A stretch of 64,000 bases of DNA from JBFXAM01 sp050184295 (GTDB taxonomy: Bacteria; Planctomycetota; Phycisphaerae; UBA1845; Fen-1342): assembly GCA_050184295.1 (NCBI GenBank), contig JBFXAM010000007.1:13811-77810 (forward strand), given 5' to 3'. A model generated the notes under the pieces. It was not told the DNA's origin, ran no database searches, and saw nothing but the letters and a program-made list of their open reading frames with translations. Made by a program: the position numbers and the translations under genes. Shown here one piece after another: positions 1 through 8,527 of this stretch. Every line of letters starts with the position of its first letter. Position 1 is the stretch's first letter.

Positions 1-2
1 GC

Positions 3-2816
3 GTCGGGGCGCCGCATTGCCCGCGCTGCGGCCGCTCGATTTCCAGCCACACGGTGGATCAGATCGTCGACGCGGTGCTGAAACATCGCGGCGAAGGGGG
101 CGCCGACGGCAACGCGCGCCCCGGCGCCGGGCCGCACGCCGGTCCGGAAAGCCCGGCGGGCGCCGCAGCGCATGACGCCGCCGCGGCGCACCGCGCGGGT
201 GTCGCGGCCGCAGCGCCGCACGCATCGGCCCATCGCGAGGCGCCCGAGGCCGGCGTCGGCGCGAACGGCTCGCCCGCGCGTGAGACGCGTGTGATGGTCC
301 TGGCGCCGGTGATCCGCGAAGGCGCCGGGGATTTGAAGGCGGCGCTGCGCCGCGTGCAACGCGAGGGCTTCGTGCGGGCCCGCGTCGACGGCGAGCTGTG
401 CGACCTGAAGGAGGTTGGCGATCTTGGCGACGGCCGGCGACACGCCATCGATGTGGTCGTCGATCGGCTCATCCTCCGCGATGAGATCCGCCACCGGCTC
501 GCCGAAGCGATCGAGCTGGCGCTGGCCCTCGGAGACGGGAAGGCCATCGTCAGCCGGTCGAACCCCACCGCGCCGCGCACGAACGGCGGGCGCGCTGCCC
601 ACGCGGATGCCGAGTGGAACGACGAGACGTTCAGCGACCGGCTCAACTGCGCGGTGTGCGACATCAGCATTCCCGAGCTTTCACCGCGCGCGTTCAGCTT
701 CAACTCGCCTTACGGCGCGTGTCCGGCGTGCAGCGGCCTGGGGACGGTGTTGCAGTTCGATCCAGAGCTGATGGTCCCCGACGAGGAGCGCTCGCTGGTG
801 GCGGGCGCGGTCGCGCCGTGGGCGGGCAGCGGGAAGCGTACGTCCGCGACGATCGTGAAGGAGCTGCGCGCGCTGTGCGCGGCGTTCGGCGTGAAACCCG
901 AGACACCCTTCCGCGCCCTGCCGGACGATCTGCGGCGGGTGGTGCTGCACGGCTCGAAGCCGCGCGACGAGAAGAAGGGCATCGAGTTCGAGGGCGTGAT
1001 CGCGAACCTGGAGCGGCGGCGGCGTGCGGCAGGCGCGGAAGGCATGCGCAGCCGGTTCGCGTCATTTCAGTCGGAGCAGGTCTGCAAGGCGTGTGGCGGG
1101 GCCCGGCTTCGGCCGGAGCCGCTGGCGGTGCGGATCGCGGGGCGGAACATCCACGAGATGATCCAGCTTACGATCGCGCAGGCGGGGCCGCTGTTCGACG
1201 CGCTCCGTTTGGCGGGCGAAGCGGCCGTGATCGCGGAGCCGATTCTGCGTGAGGTACGCCAGCGATTGCGGCTGCTGAATGAGCTGGGGCTCGGCTACCT
1301 GACGCTCGACCGGGCGAGCGCGACGCTCTCGGGCGGCGAGGCGCAGCGCATCCGGCTCGCGACACAGCTCGGCAGCGGGCTGGTCGGCGTCTGCTACGTG
1401 CTGGACGAGCCGACGATCGGACTGCACCAGCGCGACAACGAGCGCCTGCTGACCGCGATCCGGCGGCTGACCGACATCGGCAACACGGTGATCGTCGTCG
1501 AGCACGACGAGGATGTGATTCGGTCGGCGGACTATCTGGTCGAGCTCGGACCGGCGGCGGGTCTGCACGGCGGGCGCGTGACCGCGGCGGGCGAAGCGAA
1601 AGCGGCGCTGCAAGATCCGCACTGTCTCACGGGCAAGTACATCCGCGGCGAGTACGAGATCGAGCTGCCCGACGAGCGGCGGGCCGTGCAGCGCGGCGAG
1701 TTTCTCGAGATTCGCGGGGCGCGCGGCAACAACCTCCAGAACGTCGACGTGCGCATTCCGCTGGGCGTGCTCTGCGCGGTGACGGGCGTGAGCGGCGCGG
1801 GCAAGAGCACGCTGGTTTCGCAGATTCTCCTGCCCGCGCTGCGCCGCCGTCTCGCCGGGCACGTGTCGCGCGCTGCGTCCGCGCCGTCGAAAGCGAGCGA
1901 GAACGGCGACGAGGCCGGCGCCGCGTTGCCACGGGCCGTCGCGGGGGCGTACGACCGGCTGGTCGGGGCGCATCGCATCGAGCGCGTCATCGAAGTCGAC
2001 CAGACGCCCATCGGCCGCACGCCGCGGAGCAACCCCGCGACGTTCACCGGCGTGTTCGACGAGGTGCGGCGGCTGTATGCGCGGATTCGCGAGGCGCGGA
2101 TACGCGGCTACTCGGCGAGCCGCTTCTCGTTCAACGCCAAGGGCGGGCGCTGCGAGGCGTGCCAGGGGCAGGGTGTGCGGCGGATCGAGATGCACTTTCT
2201 GCCCGATGTGTTTGTCGAGTGTCAGGAATGCAAGGGGACGCGCTATAACCGCGAGACGCTTGAGATTCGCTATCGCGGCAAGTCGATCGCCGACGTGCTG
2301 GCGATGCGCGTGGAGGACGCGCTGAAGTTCTTCGACAGCTTTCCGAAGATCAAGAGCGGGTTGCAGGCGCTGCGCGACGTGGGGCTTGGATACACCGAGG
2401 TGGGACAGCCGTCGAATACGCTCTCGGGCGGCGAAGCGCAGCGCGTGAAGCTGGCGGCGGAGCTGTGCCGGCCGGGCGGCGTGGGCACGGCGCTGCCGAC
2501 GCCGGCGGCGGGCGGCGTCCGCGGGCGGTCCGGCCCGCACACGCTCTACGTGTTCGACGAGCCGACCAGCGGGCTGCACTTCGCCGACATCCAGACGCTG
2601 CTGCGCGTGCTCAACCGGCTGGTCGACATGGGGCACAGCGTGCTCGTGATCGAGCACAATCTCGACGTCATCAAGACCGCCGACTGGGTGATCGACCTCG
2701 GCCCCGAAGGCGGCGACGGCGGCGGACAACTCGTCGCCGAAGGTCCGCCGGAAACGGTGGCGGCGTGTGAGACGAGCTACACGGGGCGGTATCTGAAAGC
2801 GAAGCTGTCGCCTTGA
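3..2816 (+). CDS. uvrA: Excinuclease ABC subunit A (5'-truncated by window edge)
   Basis: DNA-damage recognition ATPase of nucleotide excision repair; acts as a cytoplasmic dimer with UvrB. The reading frame is open from base 3, giving 937 residues; the N-terminus with the first Walker A lies outside the window. Visible are the PHCPRCGR CxxC motif at the left edge, a zinc-finger pair (CAVC...CPACSGLG, about 649-735), ABC signature LSGGEAQRIRL and LDEPTIGLH (about 1324-1425), the second Walker A GVSGAGKST (about 1785), the CEACQGQG/CQECKGTRY zinc module (about 2149-2240), TPRSNPATFTGVF, and the second signature LSGGEAQRVKL with FDEPTSGLH. Odd: about 60 Ala/Gly/Pro/His-rich residues replace the short link between IVDAVL and VMVLAPVI (about 81-295), and the second signature and Walker B are separated by a further Gly-rich insert. 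The family assignment is certain. Confidence 0.97.
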   Translation, partial: VGAPHCPRCGRSISSHTVDQIVDAVLKHRGEGGADGNARPGAGPHAGPESPAGAAAHDAAAAHRAGVAAAAPHASAHREAPEAGVGANGSPARETRVMVLAPVIREGAGDLKAALRRVQREGFVRARVDGELCDLKEVGDLGDGRRHAIDVVVDRLILRDEIRHRLAEAIELALALGDGKAIVSRSNPTAPRTNGGRAAHADAEWNDETFSDRLNCAVCDISIPELSPRAFSFNSPYGACPACSGLGTVLQFDPELMVPDEERSLVAGAVAPWAGSGKRTSATIVKELRALCAAFGVKPETPFRALPDDLRRVVLHGSKPRDEKKGIEFEGVIANLERRRRAAGAEGMRSRFASFQSEQVCKACGGARLRPEPLAVRIAGRNIHEMIQLTIAQAGPLFDALRLAGEAAVIAEPILREVRQRLRLLNELGLGYLTLDRASATLSGGEAQRIRLATQLGSGLVGVCYVLDEPTIGLHQRDNERLLTAIRRLTDIGNTVIVVEHDEDVIRSADYLVELGPAAGLHGGRVTAAGEAKAALQDPHCLTGKYIRGEYEIELPDERRAVQRGEFLEIRGARGNNLQNVDVRIPLGVLCAVTGVSGAGKSTLVSQILLPALRRRLAGHVSRAASAPSKASENGDEAGAALPRAVAGAYDRLVGAHRIERVIEVDQTPIGRTPRSNPATFTGVFDEVRRLYARIREARIRGYSASRFSFNAKGGRCEACQGQGVRRIEMHFLPDVFVECQECKGTRYNRETLEIRYRGKSIADVLAMRVEDALKFFDSFPKIKSGLQALRDVGLGYTEVGQPSNTLSGGEAQRVKLAAELCRPGGVGTALPTPAAGGVRGRSGPHTLYVFDEPTSGLHFADIQTLLRVLNRLVDMGHSVLVIEHNLDVIKTADWVIDLGPEGGDGGGQLVAEGPPETVAACETSYTGRYLKAKLSP

Positions 2817-2817
2817 A

Positions 2818-2952
2818 TGCAGAATGATGAATGCAGAACGCAGAATGAAATGGACATCAGAGGCCGGACGCCGGACGCCGGACGCCGAACGCCGAATGCC
2901 GCACGCCGAACATCGAAGGCCGAATTCCCCACGCTGAACATCGAAGGCCGAA
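2818..2952. repeat. Short tandem-repeat tract after uvrA
   Basis: Begins two bases after the uvrA stop. It holds iterations of a TGCAGAATGA-like unit (2818-2850), then a run of about 7-base units (ggacgcc/gaacgcc) at about 2868-2907, then a 17-base word occurring twice (2908-2924 and 2936-2952). No coding signal. A 23-base word at 2818-2840 recurs with two mismatches at 41761-41783, so it is a dispersed family. Confidence 0.75.
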
Positions 2953-3027
2953 CGGGAAGGGCTAGGCCCAAGGACACGAATCCAGCGCGCCGACGCGAAC
3001 CTCGGTTGTCGGCCGTGCCCGCGGTGA

Positions 3028-3073
3028 TTCGCCCGGAGGGCGAACGATTGTAGCCGGTGACTTCAGTCACCGG
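3028..3073. repeat. Double palindrome (REP-like)
   Basis: Two adjacent perfect inverted repeats: TTCGCCC-gga-GGGCGAA at 3028-3044, and CCGGTGACT-tc-AGTCACCGG at 3054-3073. They sit between uvrA and the convergent zinc-ribbon gene with no T-run after them, so they look like a repetitive extragenic palindrome rather than a simple terminator. The rest of the gap to 3194 shows nothing recognisable. Confidence 0.7.
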
Positions 3074-3194
3074 TCCGCGAAGCGCAATTCCCCTCTATTC
3101 AAGGGACGCATGCGTTGCCGGGCTGACGCGCTTCGCCCGCACCGGGTTTGACGACGCGCCGACGCGCAGGTGGTCGGCTCGGCCGCCGGACCTC

Positions 3195-3851
3195 TCACGA
3201 ACCGCCATGCTCTTTCGAATGGCGCTTCTCGAGTTCGGTCACTCGCCGCGCCAGCTCGTCGCGGATCTCGTCGTGGGTCTCGGCTTTCGAGAGTCGCCGA
3301 AGCCACATGCGAACTCTGCTCATCGTGCGCGGGTGTGCTGAGAACGTACCGGCGTCGATCAGGTCGAGAGTCAGCGAGACGAGCTCACACAGTTCCTTCG
3401 CGATCGGTTGGGGTCGCGCAACGAGCTCGTTGTAGCGCCGCAATGCCCGCGCAACTCCGCGCTCCTTGCGCCGACACGAGGCACAACGAACACAGTCGAC
3501 GTCCAGCGGTAGCTGGAGTTCCTCATACCAGAATCTCTGCTCCTCGGCGAAGAAGATGAATCGCCGGCCGCAATCGCGGCAGTCCCGTCGAACGTCGAAG
3601 TAGTACGCGATGGGGCGACCTGCGGTTCCTTCGCCGGCCGCGTACCTCTGCTTCGAGCCGTTCGCCCGGATCGCGGTGTTCGGAATCCGTACGTCCGGGT
3701 CCGAGTGCCAGTGCGCATCGAATGGACCCGTCGCCGCCGGATTGAACCCGGTCAGGCGCGGGCCGCGGCCGAAACGAGGGTGCTCCACATACGCCTTGTA
3801 CTCGTCCGCCGGTTCCTCGTTCCGAGCGTCACTATCGCCAACCTGTGACAT
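3195..3851 (-). CDS. Zinc-ribbon domain protein, function unknown
   Basis: 218 residues. ATG at 3851 is chosen because GGAGGG lies about 9 bases upstream. The centre (about residues 84-145) has the pattern of the small zinc-binding domain called zf-trcl (PF13451): RDCRDCGRRFIFFAEEQ, then CVRCASCRRKER, i.e. two CxxC pairs (C91/C94 and C123/C126) with an intervening EEQ-F/W-Y segment. The N-terminal 80 residues and C-terminal 70 residues (charged, helical) match nothing I recognise. No signal peptide or membrane segment, so a cytoplasmic, possibly nucleic-acid-binding protein. It diverges from the glycosyltransferase gene at 4047. Domain call fairly sure; role unknown. Confidence 0.8.
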   Translation of the reverse strand: MSQVGDSDARNEEPADEYKAYVEHPRFGRGPRLTGFNPAATGPFDAHWHSDPDVRIPNTAIRANGSKQRYAAGEGTAGRPIAYYFDVRRDCRDCGRRFIFFAEEQRFWYEELQLPLDVDCVRCASCRRKERGVARALRRYNELVARPQPIAKELCELVSLTLDLIDAGTFSAHPRTMSRVRMWLRRLSKAETHDEIRDELARRVTELEKRHSKEHGGS

Positions 3852-4009
3852 GCGCTCGACCCTCCGCCCTGGATGCGCGACGACATTGTCCGCGCCACGG
3901 CGCTGAACGCGTTTCAACGCTCCAGGTGGCATCGCGTTCGCACTCGACTGCTGGGCGCCGCAGTACGACTGCGCTGGCGGTATCGGCCGCGCACGCGTGC
4001 CGCCGGTGA

Positions 4010-4038
4010 TTGCCCCGCCCCCCGCGCTTGCGTAAAAT
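4010..4038 (+). promoter_or_regulatory. Sigma-70-type promoter for the GT87 pair
   Basis: TTGCCC (4010-4015), a 17-base spacer and TAAAAT (4033-4038). The expected transcription start (about 4044-4046) falls directly at the ATG at 4047, so the message would be leaderless or nearly so. Confidence 0.55.
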
Positions 4039-4046
4039 CCGCGCCG

Positions 4047-5567
4047 ATGTCGTCCGCCACCCCCGAGCGCACCGCACCGATTTCGGTCACGGAGTCGCAG
4101 CGCGCCGCTTCGGCTCCCTACGCACGTGCCGAGCGCACCGCACCGTACTGGCCGCTGTTCCGCTCCCGCGTGCCCGTGGCGGCGCTGCGGTACGCGGCCG
4201 CTGGCGGGCTCGCCGTCATCCTCGCGATCCTCGCGTACACAAGTGTGCGTGCGATCCGCGTCCACGCACCGGATTTCGAATATTTCTACAAAGGCGGCGC
4301 CGTGCTGTACGATCGCGGCGCGCTCGATCCCGGCTTCGACCGCGACTTTCAGGGCAACCTCGTCCGCCGCGGCACCATCGAGTGGTACCTGCCCTTCGTC
4401 TCGCGCCTCATGACGCTCTTCGGCTGGATGCCGCAGCCGGCGGCGGGAGGCGTGTGGCTGGCAATGAACGTCCTGGGCGTGGTGGTTCTGCTGCGCCTGA
4501 TCGGTCGTTACCTGGTGGGCCTGCCGCGGCGCGACTGGCCGGCGGTGATGTTCCTGCCGTTCGTCGCGCTGCTCGTCTTCTGGTACTGGGAGTTCCGGCT
4601 CAACCAGATCGACATCCTCACCATGCTGCTGCTCGTGGGCGGGTTCGTCTGCTGGCAGAAGCGCAAGCACACCGCGGCGGGCTTCTGGCTCGGCTTCGCG
4701 ATTCTGCTGAAGCTCACGCCCGGGCTGATCGCGATCTGGTTTCTGCTGAAGCGGCAATTTCGCACGGTGGCGGCGGCGGCGGCGACGGTCATTCTCGCCG
4801 GGCCGGTCGGCGATCTGGTCGCGTTCGGCCCGGAGCAAACCGCGGACTATTACCGTGCGTGGGTGCACAACGCCGTCAGCGAGGGTTCACATCGCGGGCT
4901 GATTCTCGACCAGCGCGAGATGGACTGGCGCAACCAGAGCCTGTCGGCGGTCGCGAGCCGCTGGCTGCACCCCACCAACTACAACACGCACTTCGACAAC
5001 GACCCGCGCATCCGCTTCGACTGGGATCCGCGCTATCTCAACGTCGCGAACCTGCCGCGCGACGCGATCGTCGTCATCGTGACGGGCGCGATCGGAGTGC
5101 TGTTGCTGGGGCTCTGCTGGCTGGCGCGCAAGCCCGCAAACAAGTTGACGCTCTGGCAATTGCGGCTTGAATGGGCCTTGTTCTTCCTGGCGATGCTGTG
5201 GTTCATGCCGGTCATGCGGCGATATCACCTGGTGTGGACGCTGCCGGCGTTTTCGGTGTTGGGTGCCTGCGTGCACTATCTCGGGCTGCGCTCCGGGTGG
5301 GCGTGGGCGGCGCTGTGCGGGCCGCTGGCGATCCTCGCGTCGCAACTGCTCTTGCTCACGAAGTTCGGCACCGTGACCAACACCGCCGAGGGCATGGGCG
5401 TACTGCTGGCGGGCGCCGTCGCGCTCGGGCTGCCGATCGTGGCGTTGCTCGTGCGGCTGGGGCGCGACCCGGAGCTGTTGCCACAGGATGTGTACGTGCG
5501 GCGTCATCCGGTTCGAGGTGCGGGGGCGACGGCGGTGTCGGCGGGTGCGGCGCCGGCGCCGGCGTGA
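4047..5567 (+). CDS. GT87-type (DUF2029) polytopic membrane glycosyltransferase
   Basis: 506 residues. Probably transfers a sugar from a lipid-linked donor on the outer face of the membrane. After about 45 non-membrane residues comes TM1, then the first periplasmic loop with the family's acidic motif (HAPDFEYFYKGGAVLYDRGALDP), WYLPFVSRLMTLFGW, and roughly ten further hydrophobic segments with HRG/NQS loop motifs typical of GT87. ATG 4047 is chosen over in-frame upstream codons because a good promoter ends nine bases before it. The stop overlaps the next gene's GTG, and the two proteins share the same domain plan. Acceptor and donor cannot be deduced. Confidence 0.85.
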   Translation: MSSATPERTAPISVTESQRAASAPYARAERTAPYWPLFRSRVPVAALRYAAAGGLAVILAILAYTSVRAIRVHAPDFEYFYKGGAVLYDRGALDPGFDRDFQGNLVRRGTIEWYLPFVSRLMTLFGWMPQPAAGGVWLAMNVLGVVVLLRLIGRYLVGLPRRDWPAVMFLPFVALLVFWYWEFRLNQIDILTMLLLVGGFVCWQKRKHTAAGFWLGFAILLKLTPGLIAIWFLLKRQFRTVAAAAATVILAGPVGDLVAFGPEQTADYYRAWVHNAVSEGSHRGLILDQREMDWRNQSLSAVASRWLHPTNYNTHFDNDPRIRFDWDPRYLNVANLPRDAIVVIVTGAIGVLLLGLCWLARKPANKLTLWQLRLEWALFFLAMLWFMPVMRRYHLVWTLPAFSVLGACVHYLGLRSGWAWAALCGPLAILASQLLLLTKFGTVTNTAEGMGVLLAGAVALGLPIVALLVRLGRDPELLPQDVYVRRHPVRGAGATAVSAGAAPAPA

Positions 5568-6880
5568 GCGCCCCGGCGATGCACGCACACGAGCAGCGCG
5601 CGACGAATCTGCTGTTGGCGGCGGTGGTCGTGGGGGCGGCGGTCGTTTCGTACGATCGTGCGTCGCGCCAGGCGTTCGACTTCCACCACTTCTATCTGGA
5701 TGCGCGCTACGTGTACGAACACGGCGCGCTGAATCCGAACTTCGACGGCCCCGAGCCGGGACGGCGCCGCCAGTTGCCGTTCTACCTGCCGACCGTACCG
5801 GTGCTGCTGGCGCCGCTGACCGCGGGCGGGCCGCGGGTGGCGGCGGCGTGTTGGGCGCTGCTTCAGGCGGGTTCGCTGGCGGTCGCGCTATGGACGTTGC
5901 GGCGGTGGGCGGGTCGGCCCGCGGCATTGGCGATCGGCGTGGTGCTGGCGCTGCCGGCGCTTCATGAGGCGGCGAAGTTCAACCAGCTCACGTTCCCTGT
6001 GCTGGCGCTGGTCGTCGTCGGGGCGGACCAGCTCGCGCGTGGCGGCGTGCTTCGCGCCGGCGGGCTGTTGGCGGTCGCCGCCGTGCTCAAGCTGCTGCCG
6101 GCGCTCCTGCTCGTGTGGCTGCTTGTGCAGCGGCGGCTACGGGCCGCGGCGGCGTTTGTCGGCGTCGCGACGGGTCTGATCGTCGTGCCGCCACTCGTCG
6201 CGCTGGGCCCCGCGGCGAGCGGCCGGGAGCATGTCACGTGGTGGGACTACAACGTCCGAGGGGCGTCGGCGCGCGGACTCGTCGATCCGGCGTTGCGGGA
6301 GCACTTCATCGATCACCGCAACCAGTCGATCCCCGCCGTGGTTGCACGTTTATGCTGGCGCGAGCATCCGTATCGCGCGGCGTGGCATCCGGCGGAGCTG
6401 CAGCTGGGCGCGTGCACGTGGATCGCGCGCGCGGTCGCGCTGGGATTGCTGGGGCTGCTGGTGCTGGCGACTCATGCGGGACGCTCCGCGCGCCCAACGG
6501 CGCCGCCCGGCGTGGACTTGTCGGCGCACGTGTTCGCGTGGGCGTCCGTTTACCTGCTCGCGATGCTGATCCTGGCGCCGCTCCTGCGGCAGTATTACCT
6601 CGCTTGGGCCTTGCCCGCGCTGGTGCTCCTCGCGACCCACGGGCTCCAGGGTCGCGGGGCGGCGGGGCGAACGGCGGCATGGGTCGCGGTCGCGGCGTGG
6701 GTGCTGGGTATGGCCGCCTGGCTGTCGGACGCGGCGCGCTTGTTCGGCGCGCATCTGTTGATGCTCATCGTCATGGCGGCAACGCTGGTGATCGTCGCGC
6801 TGTCGCGGCGCGTGCGGCGCGGCGAAGCCGCCGTTGACGAGCGGCACGACCGCCCGCCGGCGCGGTTGCGCGGCGTGTGA
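5564..6880 (+). CDS. Second GT87-type (DUF2029) membrane glycosyltransferase
   Basis: 438 residues from GTG 5564, which overlaps the preceding stop in a GTGA arrangement expected to couple translation; ATG 5579 is an alternative. It mirrors the upstream protein: QAFDFHHFYLDARYVYEHGALNPNFDG aligns with that protein's acidic loop, followed by LPFYLPTVPVLLAPL and a late DHRNQSIPAVVARL motif. About ten hydrophobic segments and a basic C-terminal tail. Likely a tandem-duplication partner acting on the same or a sequential acceptor. Substrates unknown. It converges with the regulator gene ending at 6902. Confidence 0.85.
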   Translation: MSAPAMHAHEQRATNLLLAAVVVGAAVVSYDRASRQAFDFHHFYLDARYVYEHGALNPNFDGPEPGRRRQLPFYLPTVPVLLAPLTAGGPRVAAACWALLQAGSLAVALWTLRRWAGRPAALAIGVVLALPALHEAAKFNQLTFPVLALVVVGADQLARGGVLRAGGLLAVAAVLKLLPALLLVWLLVQRRLRAAAAFVGVATGLIVVPPLVALGPAASGREHVTWWDYNVRGASARGLVDPALREHFIDHRNQSIPAVVARLCWREHPYRAAWHPAELQLGACTWIARAVALGLLGLLVLATHAGRSARPTAPPGVDLSAHVFAWASVYLLAMLILAPLLRQYYLAWALPALVLLATHGLQGRGAAGRTAAWVAVAAWVLGMAAWLSDAARLFGAHLLMLIVMAATLVIVALSRRVRRGEAAVDERHDRPPARLRGV

Positions 6881-6901
6881 GCGCGATCGGGAGCGGCCGG
6901 A

Positions 6902-8377
6902 TCAGCCGGGGCGGCGGCGGCGGCGCGGCGGCTGGAGTCCGAAGCGCCGCATCTTTTTGTAGAGCGTCGTGCGGTTGATCTGGAGCGCATCGGCGGTGAG
7001 GTTGCGATTCCAGTGATTCGCCTCGAGGGCGGCGCGGAGGATCTGCTTCTCGGGTTCCTCGAGCGCCGCCGCCAGCGTCAGGGGTTGGGGCGCGTCGGCG
7101 GCGAAGCGAGCGGGATCGAGCGCCGGTCCGGGGCCGGTGTGCTCGGGGCGCGGGTCGGCGGCGCGCACCATGCCGGGCGGCAGGTCGTCCTTCTGCACCT
7201 GCGCGTTGCGGGTCAGCACCACTGCGCGCTCCACGCAGTTCTCCAGCTCGCGGACATTGCCCGGCCACGAATAACGCACCATGCATTGCAGCGCTTCGTC
7301 CGAGAAGCCGGCGACGGTCTTGTGATTCTGCGCGCAGTACTGGTCGAGAAAGCGCTGCGCCAGGAGCGCGATGTCGCCGATGCGCTCGCGCAGCGGCGGC
7401 AGGTCGATCGAGACGACGTTGATGCGATAGTAGAGATCCTTGCGGAAGCGGCCGGCCTCGATCTCGCGCTGCAGGTCGACGTTGGTCGCGAGCAGGACGC
7501 GCACGTCCGCCGTGTACGTGCGATTCGAGCCCAGCGGTTCGAAGCGGCGCTCCTGGAGGATGCGCAGGAGCTTCAGTTGCAGCGCCGGCGAGGCGGCGGA
7601 AATCTCGTCGAGGAAGAGCGTGCCGCCTTCGGCGACGCGGAACTTGCCGTCCTTGTCGCTCAGCGCGCCGGTGAACGCGCCGCGAACGTGTCCGAAGAGT
7701 TCGCTTTCGAGAAGCGTCTCGGGAATGGCGCCGCAACTGACTTCCACGAACGGCCGCGCGCGGCGCGGGCTGCGCTCGTGGATCGCGCGCGCCAGCAGCG
7801 ACTTGCCCGTGCCGGTCTCGCCGTGCATGAGGATCGTGGTGCGCGAGTCGGCAACGGCTTCGATGAGATCGAGCACACGCTGCATCTGCCACGAGCGGCC
7901 GACGATGTGCCCGAGGTGGGCGCGGCCGACGAGCTGTTCGCGGAGCGCGCGGTTTTCGCGCAGGACGGTCACGTGTCCGAGGGCCCGCTGCACCTGCAAC
8001 CGCAGCTCGTCGTCGCGGAGCGGCTTGGTCAGATAGTCGAACGCGCCGCGGCGCATCGCCTCCACCGCGGTCGAGACGCTGCCGAATGCCGTGATCATGA
8101 TGAACGCCAGCTCGCGGCGCGCGTTGCGGGACGTGTGCAGCAGGTCGAGCCCGCTGCCGTCGGGCATGTTGACGTCGCAGAGCACGACGTCGAAGGGCTG
8201 GTGCTCGAGGGCGTGCGCGGCCTCGCGCGGGCCGCGCGCGAGGCCGACCGTGTGGCCGTCGACGCGCAAGAGCTCCGCGAGCGACGCCGACACGATGGGG
8301 TCGTCATCCACGACGAGGACTCGGCCGTGCAGACCGGCGGTCCGCGAGGGCGCGGCCGGGGCGGCGTCGGTTGGCAA
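6902..8377 (-). CDS. NtrC/AtoC-family sigma-54-dependent response regulator
   Basis: 491 residues. Receiver domain at about 18-130 with acidic pocket VVDDDP, phospho-acceptor D68 and K118 (LTKPL). AAA+ domain at about 155-395: Walker A GETGTGKS (186-193), the sigma-54 contact loop GAFTGA (233-238), Walker B GTLFLDE and an R-finger region. C-terminal Fis-type HTH (TADALQINRTTLYKKMRRF). It should drive sigma-54 promoters when phosphorylated, most likely by the histidine kinase encoded 150 bases upstream on the same strand. The start is TTG 8377 with a GGAG about 8 bases upstream; no ATG fits as well. Target genes are not evident. Confidence 0.95.
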   Translation of the reverse strand: MPTDAAPAAPSRTAGLHGRVLVVDDDPIVSASLAELLRVDGHTVGLARGPREAAHALEHQPFDVVLCDVNMPDGSGLDLLHTSRNARRELAFIMITAFGSVSTAVEAMRRGAFDYLTKPLRDDELRLQVQRALGHVTVLRENRALREQLVGRAHLGHIVGRSWQMQRVLDLIEAVADSRTTILMHGETGTGKSLLARAIHERSPRRARPFVEVSCGAIPETLLESELFGHVRGAFTGALSDKDGKFRVAEGGTLFLDEISAASPALQLKLLRILQERRFEPLGSNRTYTADVRVLLATNVDLQREIEAGRFRKDLYYRINVVSIDLPPLRERIGDIALLAQRFLDQYCAQNHKTVAGFSDEALQCMVRYSWPGNVRELENCVERAVVLTRNAQVQKDDLPPGMVRAADPRPEHTGPGPALDPARFAADAPQPLTLAAALEEPEKQILRAALEANHWNRNLTADALQINRTTLYKKMRRFGLQPPRRRRRPG

Positions 8378-8527
8378 GCAAGGCTCCGGTCCCCCCGGAT
8401 CCCAGCGTCATTCATCGCATGCGTGCCGCCGCGGGCGCCCGCTCGGGTTCGCTCCGCTGGCGGCGGCGCGTGGGCATCGAGCACTGGCTCCGCGCGCGTG
8501 CCGGCGTCCGCGCGGTCGGCGCGCGTC

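Noticed and set aside
1062..2729. 555-codon frame antisense to uvrA
   Set aside because: Shadow of a certain gene with no protein-like character.
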